From Pseudomonas abieticivorans (GTDB lineage Bacteria; Pseudomonadota; Gammaproteobacteria; Pseudomonadales; Pseudomonadaceae): 64,000 nucleotides of DNA. Position numbers and translations under genes: made by a program. The notes beneath the pieces are model-generated. The model saw only the letters and a program-made list of their open reading frames with translations. It searched no databases and was not told the DNA's origin. Below are positions 1 through 8,839 of the stretch, piece after piece. Location: NCBI RefSeq assembly GCF_023509015.1, contig NZ_CP094975.1, positions 6,069,501 to 6,133,500 of the forward strand, written 5' to 3'. Every line of letters starts with the position of its first letter. Position 1 is the first letter of the stretch.

Positions 1-174
1 GGCCAGCGTGACAAGATCTGGTTCCGCCGTGAAGCGGCCGTGACCGGCGGCCAGTACTACCTGGAGCTGAGCAAGGCCAAGGAATTCCAGGGCGCCAACC
101 TGCTGTCGGTGTTCATGGAGCCGACCAAACCTTCCAGCGGCGCAACCCAGGTGGACACCAAACTATGCCTTTGA
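1..174 (+). CDS. C-terminal end of an AlgX-like alginate protein (partial)
   Basis: The window opens inside a reading frame that ends at a TGA at 172-174, leaving the last 57 residues of a larger protein. The tail contains WFRREAAVTGGQYYLEL and looks like a small beta-rich carbohydrate-binding end, as in AlgX, which acetylates alginate in the periplasm. The stop overlaps the start of the AlgL-like gene by 10 bases, which implies translational coupling. The identification leans on context: algX precedes algL in known alginate operons. The catalytic part lies outside the window, so this is an inference. Confidence 0.5.
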   Translation, partial: GQRDKIWFRREAAVTGGQYYLELSKAKEFQGANLLSVFMEPTKPSSGATQVDTKLCL

Positions 175-1280
175 AACCCTTGCTGCTGGCCTTGCTCGGT
201 GCCGCGGGCAGCCTGCACCTGGCCGCCGCCAGCGCCAGCACCTCGATCTGGCCGGCGCGGGCCACCGCGCCTTCGGCGATGATTGCCGACTACCGCACCT
301 TGAGTTGCGTGAAGGAGCCGCCGCCGCCCTACACCGGCAGCCTGCAACTCAAGAGCAAATACGATCAAAGCGATGCCAGCAAGTCCACCCTGGCCGCCAG
401 CCAGGACCAGGGCACTGAGGAAATCGGCAAGCAGGTCAAGGCGTTCATCGGCGGGCTGATCTACGCCACCAAGCAGTTCGAACGGGCCAAAAGCCCGCAA
501 CAGGCCAACATGGCCCTGGCCTGCCAGGACCAATGGCTGGAAACCTGGGCCAAGGCCGGCGCCCTGCTCAACCGCGACGCCAGCGGCAGCGGCATGGCCG
601 CGCGCAAATGGGCGGTGGCAGCCATCAGCGGCACCTTGCTGATGACCGAGGCCATGGCCGATAACAAACTGGTGCTGTCGCCGGTGCAAAAAGATTGGTT
701 CGCCCGGCTCGGCGCGCTGGTCATCGAAGAGTACCAACCGCGCCATGCACCCGGCTTTGCCTTCTTCAACAACCATGACTACTGGGCCGGCTGGGCCGTG
801 TCGGCCACCGGCATGCTGATCCAGCGCGAGGACTTCATCCGCTGGGGCGACAGCAACCTGCGCCGCGGTTTGCAGCAGGCCACCCTGTCCAGCGCCGGCG
901 ACTATGCCTACCTGCCGCTGGAAGTGGCGCGCGGCAAGCTGGCCGCCAGCTACAGCCAGTACGCTCTGGTGCCCTTGGTGATGCTGGCCGAAACCGCCCG
1001 CAGCAATAACCTGGGTTGGTCGGCCGACGACCAGTCGCGCCTGGAACTACTGGCCAATTTCGCCGCCCGCAGCGTGCTCGACCCGCAAGGCTTGCCCCAA
1101 CTGCAAGGCCAGTCCCAGGCCGACATCGCGCCCTACAAGATGGCCTGGCTGATCCCGTTTCTGCAGCGCAGCCCGCAGCATGTGCTGGCGCGCAAGCTGT
1201 ATGACTCGCTGGACGGTGACGTCGACAACTACAGCCAGCTTGGCGGCCCACTCAAGCCGCTGTATTCAACCGGCCACTGA
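165..1280 (+). CDS. algL: AlgL-like alginate (mannuronate) lyase, PL5 family
   Basis: A 371-residue protein, close to the usual AlgL length (about 367), with an N-terminal signal peptide of about 24 residues, so periplasmic. AlgL degrades mannuronate polymer that goes astray during export. The PL5 catalytic tetrad appears conserved: Asn203-His204 in the NNH motif, then Arg256 and Tyr263 seven residues apart in RGKLAASY. The canonical ALHYHNY loop is changed to AASYSQY, so specificity may differ. It overlaps the upstream AlgX-like gene and is followed after 16 bases by the AlgG-like gene, which suggests one operon. The symbol marks family membership; this may be a paralogous, alginate-like locus. 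Confidence 0.75.
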   Translation: MPLKPLLLALLGAAGSLHLAAASASTSIWPARATAPSAMIADYRTLSCVKEPPPPYTGSLQLKSKYDQSDASKSTLAASQDQGTEEIGKQVKAFIGGLIYATKQFERAKSPQQANMALACQDQWLETWAKAGALLNRDASGSGMAARKWAVAAISGTLLMTEAMADNKLVLSPVQKDWFARLGALVIEEYQPRHAPGFAFFNNHDYWAGWAVSATGMLIQREDFIRWGDSNLRRGLQQATLSSAGDYAYLPLEVARGKLAASYSQYALVPLVMLAETARSNNLGWSADDQSRLELLANFAARSVLDPQGLPQLQGQSQADIAPYKMAWLIPFLQRSPQHVLARKLYDSLDGDVDNYSQLGGPLKPLYSTGH

Positions 1281-1296
1281 GCCAAGGACGACTAAC

Positions 1297-2793
1297 ATGC
1301 CGCCATTCATTCGTACCAGCCTGTTCGCCAGCCTGCTGGCCAGCGTTTTGACCTGCCAGGCCCAGACCCAACCCCTGGTGCTGGACCGCGCGTTGAGCGT
1401 GATCCCTGCCCGGCAGCAATCAGACCAGCAGGTCCAATTACTGCAGCGCACCCGCCAGGCCGTGCAGATGGCCGAGGTGGCCCTGCGCAAGCCGGCTGGC
1501 CGGGCCCAGGTCAGCTTGCAGCCAATGTTTTCCTCGCAGGAAGGCAGTTGGCCGTTCGAGCCGTTCGTCAACAACGGGTTGTTCCGCGCCATCGCCGGCT
1601 ACCAGTCGCATCACCCGCAAGCGGTGGTGATCAGCGGCGGTAGCATCACCCTGGCGCAACTGGCCGAGGCCCTGCACGACCCCAAGGTGTTGCGCCGGCA
1701 CAAGGACGGCTACCTGCTGAGCTACCCACTGATGATCACCGCCAATGGCGGGCTGATCCTGGAAGGCACCAGCCTGTACCTGTACAACTTTTCCGGCACC
1801 GCGCTGATCAACCAGGGCCTGTTGAGCCTGAACCAATCGCGCCTGGAGGGCTGGACCGGTGACAAAACCAGCGCCACCGACCGTGCCTACCGGCCCTTCG
1901 TGGTGTCCTGGGCCGGCAGCTCCACGCAAATCCTGGACTCCACTTTGAGCCGCCTGGGCTACAACGCCAACCTGTCACGGGGCCTGAGCACCGGCCTGAG
2001 CACCCAGCAGGCGCCCAGCACGCCACCGGCCTCGGTACTGATCCGCAACAGCCACTTCACCGAGCTATCCAGTGGCGTGGAGCTGCAACACGCCCAGGCG
2101 TTGATCGAGCACAGCACTTTCGATCAGCAGCAGCAGTACGCCATCGACCTCAACAACAGCCAGGCGCAGGTGCGCGACAACAGCATCCGTGGGGTGGAGA
2201 ACAACAGCGGCATCCGCGTGCGCGGGCAAACCCGGGCGCTGATCCAGGGCAACCTGATCCTGACCACCGCCAAGGCCGGCATCGAAGTGAGCGAACAGGC
2301 CGGTGCCCTGCTGCTGACCGGCAACCGCATCGGCGACTCCAAAGGCAATGGCATCCAGTTGCGCAACCTGACCGGCAAGGGCGGTGTGTTGGTGATCGAA
2401 GACAATTTGATCAGCAACAGCCAGGGCAGCGCCATCGACGCCAGCGAAGTGCAGGCGCTGGCGATTCTGGACAACCGCATCAGCGCCAGCCCCGAATATG
2501 CCATCAGCCTGCGCAATGCCCTGCCACTGCCGGGCGAGCTGGCCTTGACCGGCAACCGCCTGGGCGCCATCGGCAAGGCCGTGGTGCGGGTCGAGGGCAT
2601 CGATAACGTGGTGCTGGGGCATAACCAGTATCAGGGCAAGCCGTTGTTGCAGAACCTGCTGATCGGCGACCTGATGCCCGTGCAAAGCGTGCTGCTCGAT
2701 GCCACCGTGCGCCAGGGTTGCATCGTGCAGGTACGGCGCACGCCGGGCGCTGGGCAGCCAGCTGCGCTGGCGTGCGGCAACAGCGCCCTGTAG
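1297..2793 (+). CDS. divergent AlgG-like right-handed beta-helix protein, probably not an active epimerase
   Basis: A 498-residue protein with a signal peptide (about 22 residues) and a C-terminal region of repeated beta-helix coils rich in Asn (GNLIL, GNRIG, DNLIS, DNRIS, GNRLG). The central part resembles the periplasmic mannuronan C5-epimerase AlgG: DGYLLSYPLMI, RPFVVSWAGS, LSRLGYNANLSRGLS. At the place where AlgG carries the catalytic DPHD motif, this protein reads DLNN (residues 284-287), so the catalytic His is missing. The ATG at 1297 is preferred because AAGGACG lies just upstream and a signal peptide follows. It is the last gene of the operon, whereas AlgG normally precedes AlgX. It may bind or protect polymer, or act on a related glycan. 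Confidence 0.6.
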   Translation: MPPFIRTSLFASLLASVLTCQAQTQPLVLDRALSVIPARQQSDQQVQLLQRTRQAVQMAEVALRKPAGRAQVSLQPMFSSQEGSWPFEPFVNNGLFRAIAGYQSHHPQAVVISGGSITLAQLAEALHDPKVLRRHKDGYLLSYPLMITANGGLILEGTSLYLYNFSGTALINQGLLSLNQSRLEGWTGDKTSATDRAYRPFVVSWAGSSTQILDSTLSRLGYNANLSRGLSTGLSTQQAPSTPPASVLIRNSHFTELSSGVELQHAQALIEHSTFDQQQQYAIDLNNSQAQVRDNSIRGVENNSGIRVRGQTRALIQGNLILTTAKAGIEVSEQAGALLLTGNRIGDSKGNGIQLRNLTGKGGVLVIEDNLISNSQGSAIDASEVQALAILDNRISASPEYAISLRNALPLPGELALTGNRLGAIGKAVVRVEGIDNVVLGHNQYQGKPLLQNLLIGDLMPVQSVLLDATVRQGCIVQVRRTPGAGQPAALACGNSAL

Positions 2794-2829
2794 CCGCGCC
2801 CTGCCCCCGCCGGCTAAGGTCGGCTGGGG

Positions 2830-4164
2830 TCAGAAGGCGATGAAACTGTCGTACAACAGCTTGATGTTCAGCACCACGATCAAGCCCGCCACCGCCCAGG
2901 CCGCGCCCGTTAGCCAGCGGCCGGTGGCCAGTTCGCCCATCTTTTCCCGGTCCGAGACAAAGCGCACCAGCGGGATGACCGCGAACGGCAGTTGCATCGA
3001 CAGCACCACCTGGCTGAACACCAGCAGGCGCGCGGTGCCATTTTCGCCGTACAGGCTGGTGACCACCAACACTGGGATGATCGCCAGGCCCCGGGTGATC
3101 AGGCGCCGCAGCCAGTTGGCGATGCGCAGTTGCAAAAAGCCTTCCATGATGATCTGCCCGGCCAGGGTCGCCGTGACCGTGGAGTTGATGCCCGACGCCA
3201 GCAAGGCAATCGCCAGCAACATCGAGGCGATCCCCACCCCCAGCAGCGGCGAGAGCAATTCATAGGCCTGCTCGATTTCCACCACCTCGGTGTGCCCGCG
3301 GCTGTGAAAGGCTGCGGCGGCGGTGATAAGGATCGCGGCGTTGACGAACAACGCCAGCATCAAGGCAATGCTGCTGTCGGTCACCGCCCAGCGCAAGCCG
3401 TTGCGCCGGCCCTCGGGCGTGCGTGGGTAGGCCCGGGTTTGCACGATAGACGAATGCAGGTACAGGTTGTGCGGCATCACCGTGGCGCCAATGATGCCAA
3501 TGGCGATGTACAGCGCCGCGGGGTTGGTGATGATGCTGGTGTGCGGCACGAAGCCGGCCAACACCTGGCTGAGCACCGGTTGGGCCATGACCAGTTGCGC
3601 GGCAAAACAGGCGAAGATCACCGTCAGCAAGGCAATGACGAAGGCTTCCAAGGCGCGAAAGCCGCGGTTCATCAACAGCAATATCAGGAACACGTCGGCC
3701 GCGCAGATCACCGCCCCCCACAGCAGCGGGATGCCAAACAGCAGCTTCAGGGCGATGGCGGTACCGATCACTTCGGCCAGGTCGCAGGCGATGATCGCCG
3801 CCTCGCAGGCCAGCCACAGGCCGATGCAGGTGGGTTTGGAATAATAGGCGCGGCACGCCTGGGCCAGGTCCAGCCCGGTGGCGATACCCAGGCGCGCAGC
3901 CAGCGCCTGCAACAGGATCGCCATGAGGTTGGACAGCAGGATCACCGACAGCAGCGTGTAGCCAAATTGCGAGCCGCCGGCGATGTCGGTGGCCCAGTTG
4001 CCAGGGTCCATGTAGCCCACGGCCACCATGTAGCCGGGGCCGGCAAAGGCCAGCAAACGCCTGAACCAGTGGCCCGTGCTGGGCACCGCGATGCTGGCGT
4101 TCAGTACGCCCAGGCTGGGCCGGCCAGGTGCAGGGCAAGGCAGTTCTTCGTTGATCAGGGCCAC
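2830..4164 (-). CDS. mntH: Nramp family Mn2+/H+ symporter MntH
   Basis: A roughly 444-residue polytopic inner-membrane protein of the Nramp family, which imports Mn2+ (and Fe2+) using the proton gradient. The two signature motifs are present: DPGNWATD in the first membrane segment, and [10 protein letters not shown] in segment 6, which form the metal site. About 11 hydrophobic segments are visible. I chose the GTG at 4164 because it gives family-typical length; there is no in-frame ATG before the first transmembrane helix, and the Shine-Dalgarno sequence is weak, so the start is uncertain. The gene is convergent with the alginate-like operon and divergent from the MFS gene; the 170-base gap between them should carry its promoter. 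Confidence 0.92.
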   Translation of the reverse strand: MALINEELPCPAPGRPSLGVLNASIAVPSTGHWFRRLLAFAGPGYMVAVGYMDPGNWATDIAGGSQFGYTLLSVILLSNLMAILLQALAARLGIATGLDLAQACRAYYSKPTCIGLWLACEAAIIACDLAEVIGTAIALKLLFGIPLLWGAVICAADVFLILLLMNRGFRALEAFVIALLTVIFACFAAQLVMAQPVLSQVLAGFVPHTSIITNPAALYIAIGIIGATVMPHNLYLHSSIVQTRAYPRTPEGRRNGLRWAVTDSSIALMLALFVNAAILITAAAAFHSRGHTEVVEIEQAYELLSPLLGVGIASMLLAIALLASGINSTVTATLAGQIIMEGFLQLRIANWLRRLITRGLAIIPVLVVTSLYGENGTARLLVFSQVVLSMQLPFAVIPLVRFVSDREKMGELATGRWLTGAAWAVAGLIVVLNIKLLYDSFIAF

Positions 4165-4335
4165 GGTGTACTTCGCTGTCTGGGCGGTTGTAGGCAAGAA
4201 AAACGTAGCCGCCAGCCTGAAATTTAGCCTACGACAAACCGATTGACCGTTGCCGTGCCGACAAATGCCCGGTTCACGATGGACGGTGGCTGCGCTACCC
4301 TTGCCGCCTTCGTAGTTCCCCCTGACGAGACCGTT

Positions 4336-5538
4336 GTGACCGATACCGAGGCCAAACCCGCGCTGATCGCCTCCACCCTGCTGGGCATTGCCCAGATCAT
4401 TGCCTGGGGTGGCTCCTTTTACCTGATTGCCGTGCTGGCCGCCCCCGTGGTGCAAGACACCGGCTGGTCGCAGGCCTGGGTCTATGGCTCGCTGTCGCTG
4501 GCGATCCTGATTTCAGGGCTGCTGGCGCCACGGGTCGGCCACCTGGTGGCGCGCATCGGCGGGCGTACGTTGTTGCTGGCCAGTGCGCCCACCTTGGCGC
4601 TGGGCCTGGTGTTGCTGTCGATCGCCCCCAGTTTGCCGATGTTTGTCGCATCCTGGGTGGTGATCGGCCTGGGCATGGCCGCGGGGCTGTACGACGTGTT
4701 GTTCGCGACGCTGGGCAAACTGTTCGGCAAAAACGCGCGTTCTGCCATCACCCAGGTCACCTTGGTGTCCGGGTTTTGCACCAGCATCACCTGGCCGCTG
4801 GTAGCAACGCTGGTGGCACACCTGGGCTGGCGCGGCGCTTGCCTTGCCTATGCGCTGTTGCTGATGGGGGTGGTACTGCCGATCTACTGGCGTTGCGTAC
4901 CGCGCCATGAGCCGGTGACCGCTGCCAAGGCCGCCGCGCAACCGGCCCAGGCACTGCCCCAGGGCAAGGTGTTCTGGCTGCTGACCGCCAGCTTTACCCT
5001 GGCGGCCGTGATCTTCACGGCCATTTCAGTGCAACTGATCAGCCTGTTGCAAGCCCAGGGGCTGTCACTGGTGGCTGCGCTGGGCATTGCCGCGCTGATC
5101 GGCCCCAGCCAAGTCGCCGCAAGGGTGGTCGAAGTGCTGTTCGGGCGCCAGGCGCACCCGATCTGGAGCGCCTTGGGCTCGGTGCTGATGGTGGCGGCGG
5201 GCCTTTTATGCATCCACTTTGCCTCGGGGCTGGCGGTGCTGGGCATCATTGTGTACGGGGTGGGCAGCGGCATCCGCTCGATCGTGCGCGGCACCCTGCC
5301 CTTGGCGCTGTTCGGGCCTGCGGTGTATGCGGTGGTACTGGGGCGTATCGCCCGGCCGACGCTGATCGCCCAGGCGTTGACGCCGATCGTGGGTGGCTAC
5401 CTGCAGGCGCACTTTGGTGCGGGGGTAACGCTGGGGGTGTTGGCGGGGTTGGCGGTGGTAAATGTGCTGCTGGTGGGGTTGCTGATCAAAAGCATCAGGG
5501 CGCCGCTTGCAGTTTCAGCCCATCGCGGATCCCCTTGA
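4336..5538 (+). CDS. MFS transporter, 12 TM
   Basis: A 400-residue major facilitator protein with about 12 hydrophobic segments and an MFS loop motif ([12 protein letters not shown]) between segments 2 and 3. It resembles the short MFS proteins often found alone in pseudomonads; the substrate cannot be told. The GTG at 4336 is preferred over upstream ATGs at 4243 and 4279 because GACGAGA lies about 6 bases before it and the hydrophobic core begins soon after. Its 3' end overlaps the convergent DUF4946 gene by 44 bases. Confidence 0.85.
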   Translation: MTDTEAKPALIASTLLGIAQIIAWGGSFYLIAVLAAPVVQDTGWSQAWVYGSLSLAILISGLLAPRVGHLVARIGGRTLLLASAPTLALGLVLLSIAPSLPMFVASWVVIGLGMAAGLYDVLFATLGKLFGKNARSAITQVTLVSGFCTSITWPLVATLVAHLGWRGACLAYALLLMGVVLPIYWRCVPRHEPVTAAKAAAQPAQALPQGKVFWLLTASFTLAAVIFTAISVQLISLLQAQGLSLVAALGIAALIGPSQVAARVVEVLFGRQAHPIWSALGSVLMVAAGLLCIHFASGLAVLGIIVYGVGSGIRSIVRGTLPLALFGPAVYAVVLGRIARPTLIAQALTPIVGGYLQAHFGAGVTLGVLAGLAVVNVLLVGLLIKSIRAPLAVSAHRGSP

Positions 5539-6052
5539 CCTGGGCCTCGTTGTCTTTGTAACCCTGTGCCGAGCCTGCGTAAGACAACGAATACGCGGTG
5601 CCCGGCGTGCTGGCCGTGACCAGGGTCTGGGTCATCACGTGGCCGCCGTTGAGGATGATCTGGCAGGTCGATTCCACCGAGGGGATATCGCCCAGGGTGC
5701 CTTCGTGCACCTTGGTACACACGCTTTGGTAGCCGCCGTGGCTGAAGTTCACCTGCACCGCCTTGCGCATTTCCAGCAGCACGGCCTGCAAGTTGACCTG
5801 ATGGCCAGGCTGCAACGTGGTGCGGGTCAGTTCCACCACCATCTGGGGGTCGCCATTGTCATCATTTTTCGAGGCACGCTGGCGGTTGACGCTGGGTTGC
5901 CCGTCGCCCTGCTGGGCTGGCAAGGCTTCGACGTCCCAACCTGCAGGCCACAGGATCATTACATCGTCGGCCAAGGCCGAGGTTGCCGCCAGGGCCAGGC
6001 TCAGGGCCATGCTCAGGGCCATCAGTGTGCAGCGGCGTTGCAGAAAAGTCAT
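5495..6052 (-). CDS. secreted DUF4946-type hypothetical protein
   Basis: A 185-residue protein with a clear signal peptide (residues 1 to about 28, ending in LALAATSALA). The mature part is a small mixed alpha/beta domain with two cysteines that could form a disulfide. It looks like the Pseudomonas periplasmic DUF4946 family, for which I know no function. It is divergent from copC and its 3' end overlaps the MFS gene on the other strand, an uncommon but real arrangement in compact genomes. Confidence 0.75.
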   Translation of the reverse strand: MTFLQRRCTLMALSMALSLALAATSALADDVMILWPAGWDVEALPAQQGDGQPSVNRQRASKNDDNGDPQMVVELTRTTLQPGHQVNLQAVLLEMRKAVQVNFSHGGYQSVCTKVHEGTLGDIPSVESTCQIILNGGHVMTQTLVTASTPGTAYSLSYAGSAQGYKDNEAQVKGIRDGLKLQAAP

Positions 6053-6185
6053 GGAAGGCAGCGATTCCAGAGGGTGGTTGGGCGCGAGCGTGACGCAATC
6101 GTGATGTTAAGTAAAACTTTTCACCGGCCTGCTAGCCTTTATTCGTGTTTAATTGTCCGAATTTTTACTGCCCGAGGTCCACTCC

Positions 6186-6542
6186 ATGTCGTTCAAACAG
6201 ATCTTGATCGCTGCCGCGCTGTGTTCGTTGTCGCCTTTTGTCTTCGCCCACGCCCACCTCAAAAGCCAAACCCCGGCTGCCGACAGCACGGTGGCCGCCC
6301 CCGCCGACCTGCGCCTGGTGTTCACTGAAGGCGTAGAAGCCACCTTCAGCAAGGTCAGCCTGAGCAAGGACGGCGCCGAAGTCGCGGTCAAAGGCGTCGC
6401 CACCGCCGAAGGCGACAAGAAAACCCTGATCGTGACCCCGGCGGCGCCCCTGGCACCGGGCAATTACAAGGTTGAGTGGCATGCCGTGTCGGTCGACACC
6501 CACAAGAGCGATGGCACCTACAGCTTCAAGGTTGGCCAGTAA
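6186..6542 (+). CDS. copC: periplasmic copper-binding protein CopC/YobA family
   Basis: A 118-residue protein with a signal peptide ending at VFAHA. The mature N-terminus begins with His (HAHLKSQTPAADS), which in CopC provides the copper-coordinating amino-terminal histidine brace; a second His lies near the end (EWHAVSVDTHKSDG). The single domain is a beta-sandwich of CopC type. It delivers copper to the inner-membrane protein CopD, encoded 5 bases downstream. I start at the ATG at 6186 after GAGGTCC because the signal peptide begins there. The low cysteine/methionine content matches the YobA-like, Cu(II)-only group. Confidence 0.9.
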   Translation: MSFKQILIAAALCSLSPFVFAHAHLKSQTPAADSTVAAPADLRLVFTEGVEATFSKVSLSKDGAEVAVKGVATAEGDKKTLIVTPAAPLAPGNYKVEWHAVSVDTHKSDGTYSFKVGQ

Positions 6543-6547
6543 CCCTC

Positions 6548-7415
6548 ATGAGTGCATTGGTGGTTATCCGTTTTCTGCACCTGACCGTGGTCCTGCTGAT
6601 TTTCGGGGCCAGTCGTATTCCGCCCACTGCTGCTGGGTGAACCCCGGCAACAGGCGATCATGCGCAAGTGGCTCGACCCGTTCCTGTGCCTGCTGGCCGG
6701 GATTGGCCTGATCACCGCGGTGCTGTGGCTGGTGGCCACCGCCGGCGACATGGCCGGCTCCTGGGAACAAGGGCTCAACCGGGTGGTGCTGATGAAGGTG
6801 CTGACCCAGACCTTGTTCGGCAATGTGTGGATCGTGCACCTGGGCGTGAGCCTGATCCTGTTGATGTGCCTGCGCTTGCCGGTGCGCTTGCCGACCTGGT
6901 TGCCAATCAGCCTCAGCGCCATCCAGGTGGCGACCTTGGCGCCGGTGGGCCATGCGTCGATGCTCGATGGCATCGGTGGGCAGTTGCTGATGTTCAACCA
7001 GTTGGTGCACCTGATGTGCGTGGCCGGCTGGATGGGCGCGCTGATGCTGCTGGTGTTCGTGCAGGCGCGCCCGGCTGGGCACGACCTGCGCGGTACCCTG
7101 CTGCGCTTCAGCGGTTATGGGCTGGTGTTGGTGGCGGGGATTATCATCACCGGTTTGATCAATGTGCGCGTGTTGACGGGCACCTTGTGGCCGACGCCGA
7201 TGACCAGTGGCTTTGCCCTGGTGCTGGCGATCAAGGCGTCGCTGGTGGCGTGCATGCTGCTGCTGGCGCTATATAACCGGGCGGCACTGAATAACCAGCG
7301 CATTGCCTTGCACACCCTGCGCCAGACCGTGTTGGTGGAATGGCTGTGCGGGTTCGCGGCGCTGGCGGCAGTGTCGTTGCTGGGCACCTTGGCGCCAGTG
7401 CCATTGACCCTGTAG
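6548..7415 (+). pseudogene. copD: copD copper-transport membrane protein, interrupted by a +1 frameshift
   Basis: CopD is the polytopic partner of CopC. The natural start is the ATG at 6548, giving MSALVVIRFLHLTVVLLIFGA, a typical first membrane helix. After the Ala codon at 6608-6610 the frame runs into a TGA at 6638. The family-like sequence continues one base later, in the frame GTC-GTA-TTC-CGC at 6612 (VVFRPLLLGEPRQQ), and remains open to the TAG at 7413. One extra base near 6611-6614 explains this. The downstream part could still be translated from the ATG at 6660, losing the first helix. Either a true lesion or a sequencing error. The stop codon lies inside a REP palindrome. Confidence 0.8.
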
Positions 7416-7493
7416 GAGCGGATTGATCCGCGAAAAGCCCGCCGCGGTTGCACAGGTACACCGTGGTCATGTTTTCGCGGATAAATCCTACCG
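7411..7493. repeat. REPIN: paired inverted REP palindromes after copD
   Basis: The left arm TGTAGGAGCGGATTGATCCG starts at 7411 and the inverted right arm (TTTTCGCGGATAAATCC) ends near 7493, about 80 bases in all, able to fold into a long hairpin. The right arm lacks the GCTC found in the copies at 16.6-17.2 kb, so this copy is decayed. The first TAG of the left arm is also the stop codon of copD. No RAYT transposase gene is present in the window. Confidence 0.85.
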
Positions 7494-7540
7494 TCTGAAT
7501 TGCCATGATCGGTGTGGGGCCAGGCGTGCCTGGCAAAGCC

Positions 7541-8809
7541 TCACCGCAATTGAGCCTGCGACGCCGCCAGCATTGCCCGCAGCAACACCGCACACCCCGC
7601 CGCCAGGTCAGCGGGGGCTGCATTCTCGATTTCGTTGTGGCTGATGCCATTCTCGCACGGCACGAAGATCATCCCCGCCGGGCCCAGTTCGGCGAGGAAG
7701 ATGGCGTCGTGGCCAGCGCCGCTGACGATGTCCATGTGCGACAGGCCCAGCCCAAGCGCTGCGCTGCGCACCGCGTCGACGCAGCCCTGCTCGAAGTACA
7801 GCGGTGGAAAGTCCGCGGTGGGGGTCAACTCAAAGGTCAGGCCATGCTGCGTGCAGGTCGATTCGATCACCTGGCGCACCTGGGCGATCATCGAATCCAG
7901 CCGGGCCGGCTCCAGGTGCCGGAAATCCAGGGTCATGCGCACTTCCCCGGGGATCACGTTGCGTGAACCGGGGTAGGCTTGCAGGCAGCCGACGGTGCCG
8001 CAGGCATGGGGTTGATGGCCCAGTGCAGCGGCATTGACCGCAGCCACCACGGCGGCAGCGCCCACCAGCGCGTCCTTGCGCAGGTGCATGGGCGTCGGCC
8101 CGGCATGGGCCTCGACCCCGCGCAGCGTCAAGTCAAACCACTTCTGCCCCAGGGCGCCGAGCACCACGCCGATGGTCTTGCGCTCGTCTTCCAGAATCGG
8201 CCCCTGTTCGATGTGCGCCTCAAAATACGCCCCTACCGCGTGCCCGCTGACCTTGCGGCTGCCCGCATAGCCAATGGCGTTCAACGCCTGGCCCACAGTC
8301 ACGCCGTCGGCATCGGTCTTGGCCAGGGTCTGGGCCAAGGTAAACTTCTCGGCAAACACCCCGGAACCCATCATGCAGGGGGCAAACCGCGAGCCTTCCT
8401 CGTTGGTCCACACCACCACCTCCAACGGCGCCTCGGTTTCCACGCCCAGGTCATTGAGGGTACGCAATACCTCCACCCCGGCCAGCACCCCGAAGCAGCC
8501 GTCGAACTTGCCGCCGGTGGGCTGGGTGTCGATGTGGCTGCCGGTCATTACCGGTGCCAGGCTGGGGTTGCGCCCTGGCCGTCTGGCGAAGATATTGCCC
8601 ACCTCATCGACCGTGACCGTGCAGCCGGCGGCCGTGCACCACTGCACGAACAGATCACGGGCCTGGCGGTCCAGGTCGGTCAGGGCCAGGCGGCACACGC
8701 CGCCCTTGGCCGTGGCGCCCAGCTGCGCCAGTTCCATCAGCGATTGCCACAAGCGTTCACTGTCGATATGCCGTTCGCTGGATTGCAAGACCTCGGTGGC
8801 AGTGGTCAT
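7541..8809 (-). CDS. Zn-dependent M20-type hydrolase, beta-ureidopropionase / N-carbamoyl-amino-acid hydrolase
   Basis: A 422-residue amidase of the hydantoinase/carbamoylase branch of the M20 family. The dinuclear metal ligands are visible: GSHIDTQP (His), GGKFDGCFGV (Asp), NEEGSRF (Glu), EAHIEQGP (His) and GAGHDA (His). In this locus it should cleave N-carbamoyl-beta-alanine (or the thymine-derived homologue) to beta-amino acid, CO2 and ammonia, the last step of reductive pyrimidine degradation. Cytoplasmic. It lies 30 bases downstream of the NCS1 permease on the same strand, probably one transcript, divergent from the dihydropyrimidinase operon. Confidence 0.88.
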   Translation of the reverse strand: MTTATEVLQSSERHIDSERLWQSLMELAQLGATAKGGVCRLALTDLDRQARDLFVQWCTAAGCTVTVDEVGNIFARRPGRNPSLAPVMTGSHIDTQPTGGKFDGCFGVLAGVEVLRTLNDLGVETEAPLEVVVWTNEEGSRFAPCMMGSGVFAEKFTLAQTLAKTDADGVTVGQALNAIGYAGSRKVSGHAVGAYFEAHIEQGPILEDERKTIGVVLGALGQKWFDLTLRGVEAHAGPTPMHLRKDALVGAAAVVAAVNAAALGHQPHACGTVGCLQAYPGSRNVIPGEVRMTLDFRHLEPARLDSMIAQVRQVIESTCTQHGLTFELTPTADFPPLYFEQGCVDAVRSAALGLGLSHMDIVSGAGHDAIFLAELGPAGMIFVPCENGISHNEIENAAPADLAAGCAVLLRAMLAASQAQLR

Positions 8810-8839
8810 GGGGTTCTCCTCAGGTTCTTGTTATGGGAA

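Noticed and set aside
57..776. Long open frames on the strand opposite to algL and to many other genes
   Set aside because: High GC and wobble-position bias open antisense frames; their translations are Arg/Pro/Gly/Ala-rich without domains.
4201..4235. MntR-like palindrome upstream of mntH
   Set aside because: TTTAGCCTACGACAAA is only weakly symmetric; support is insufficient to call an operator.
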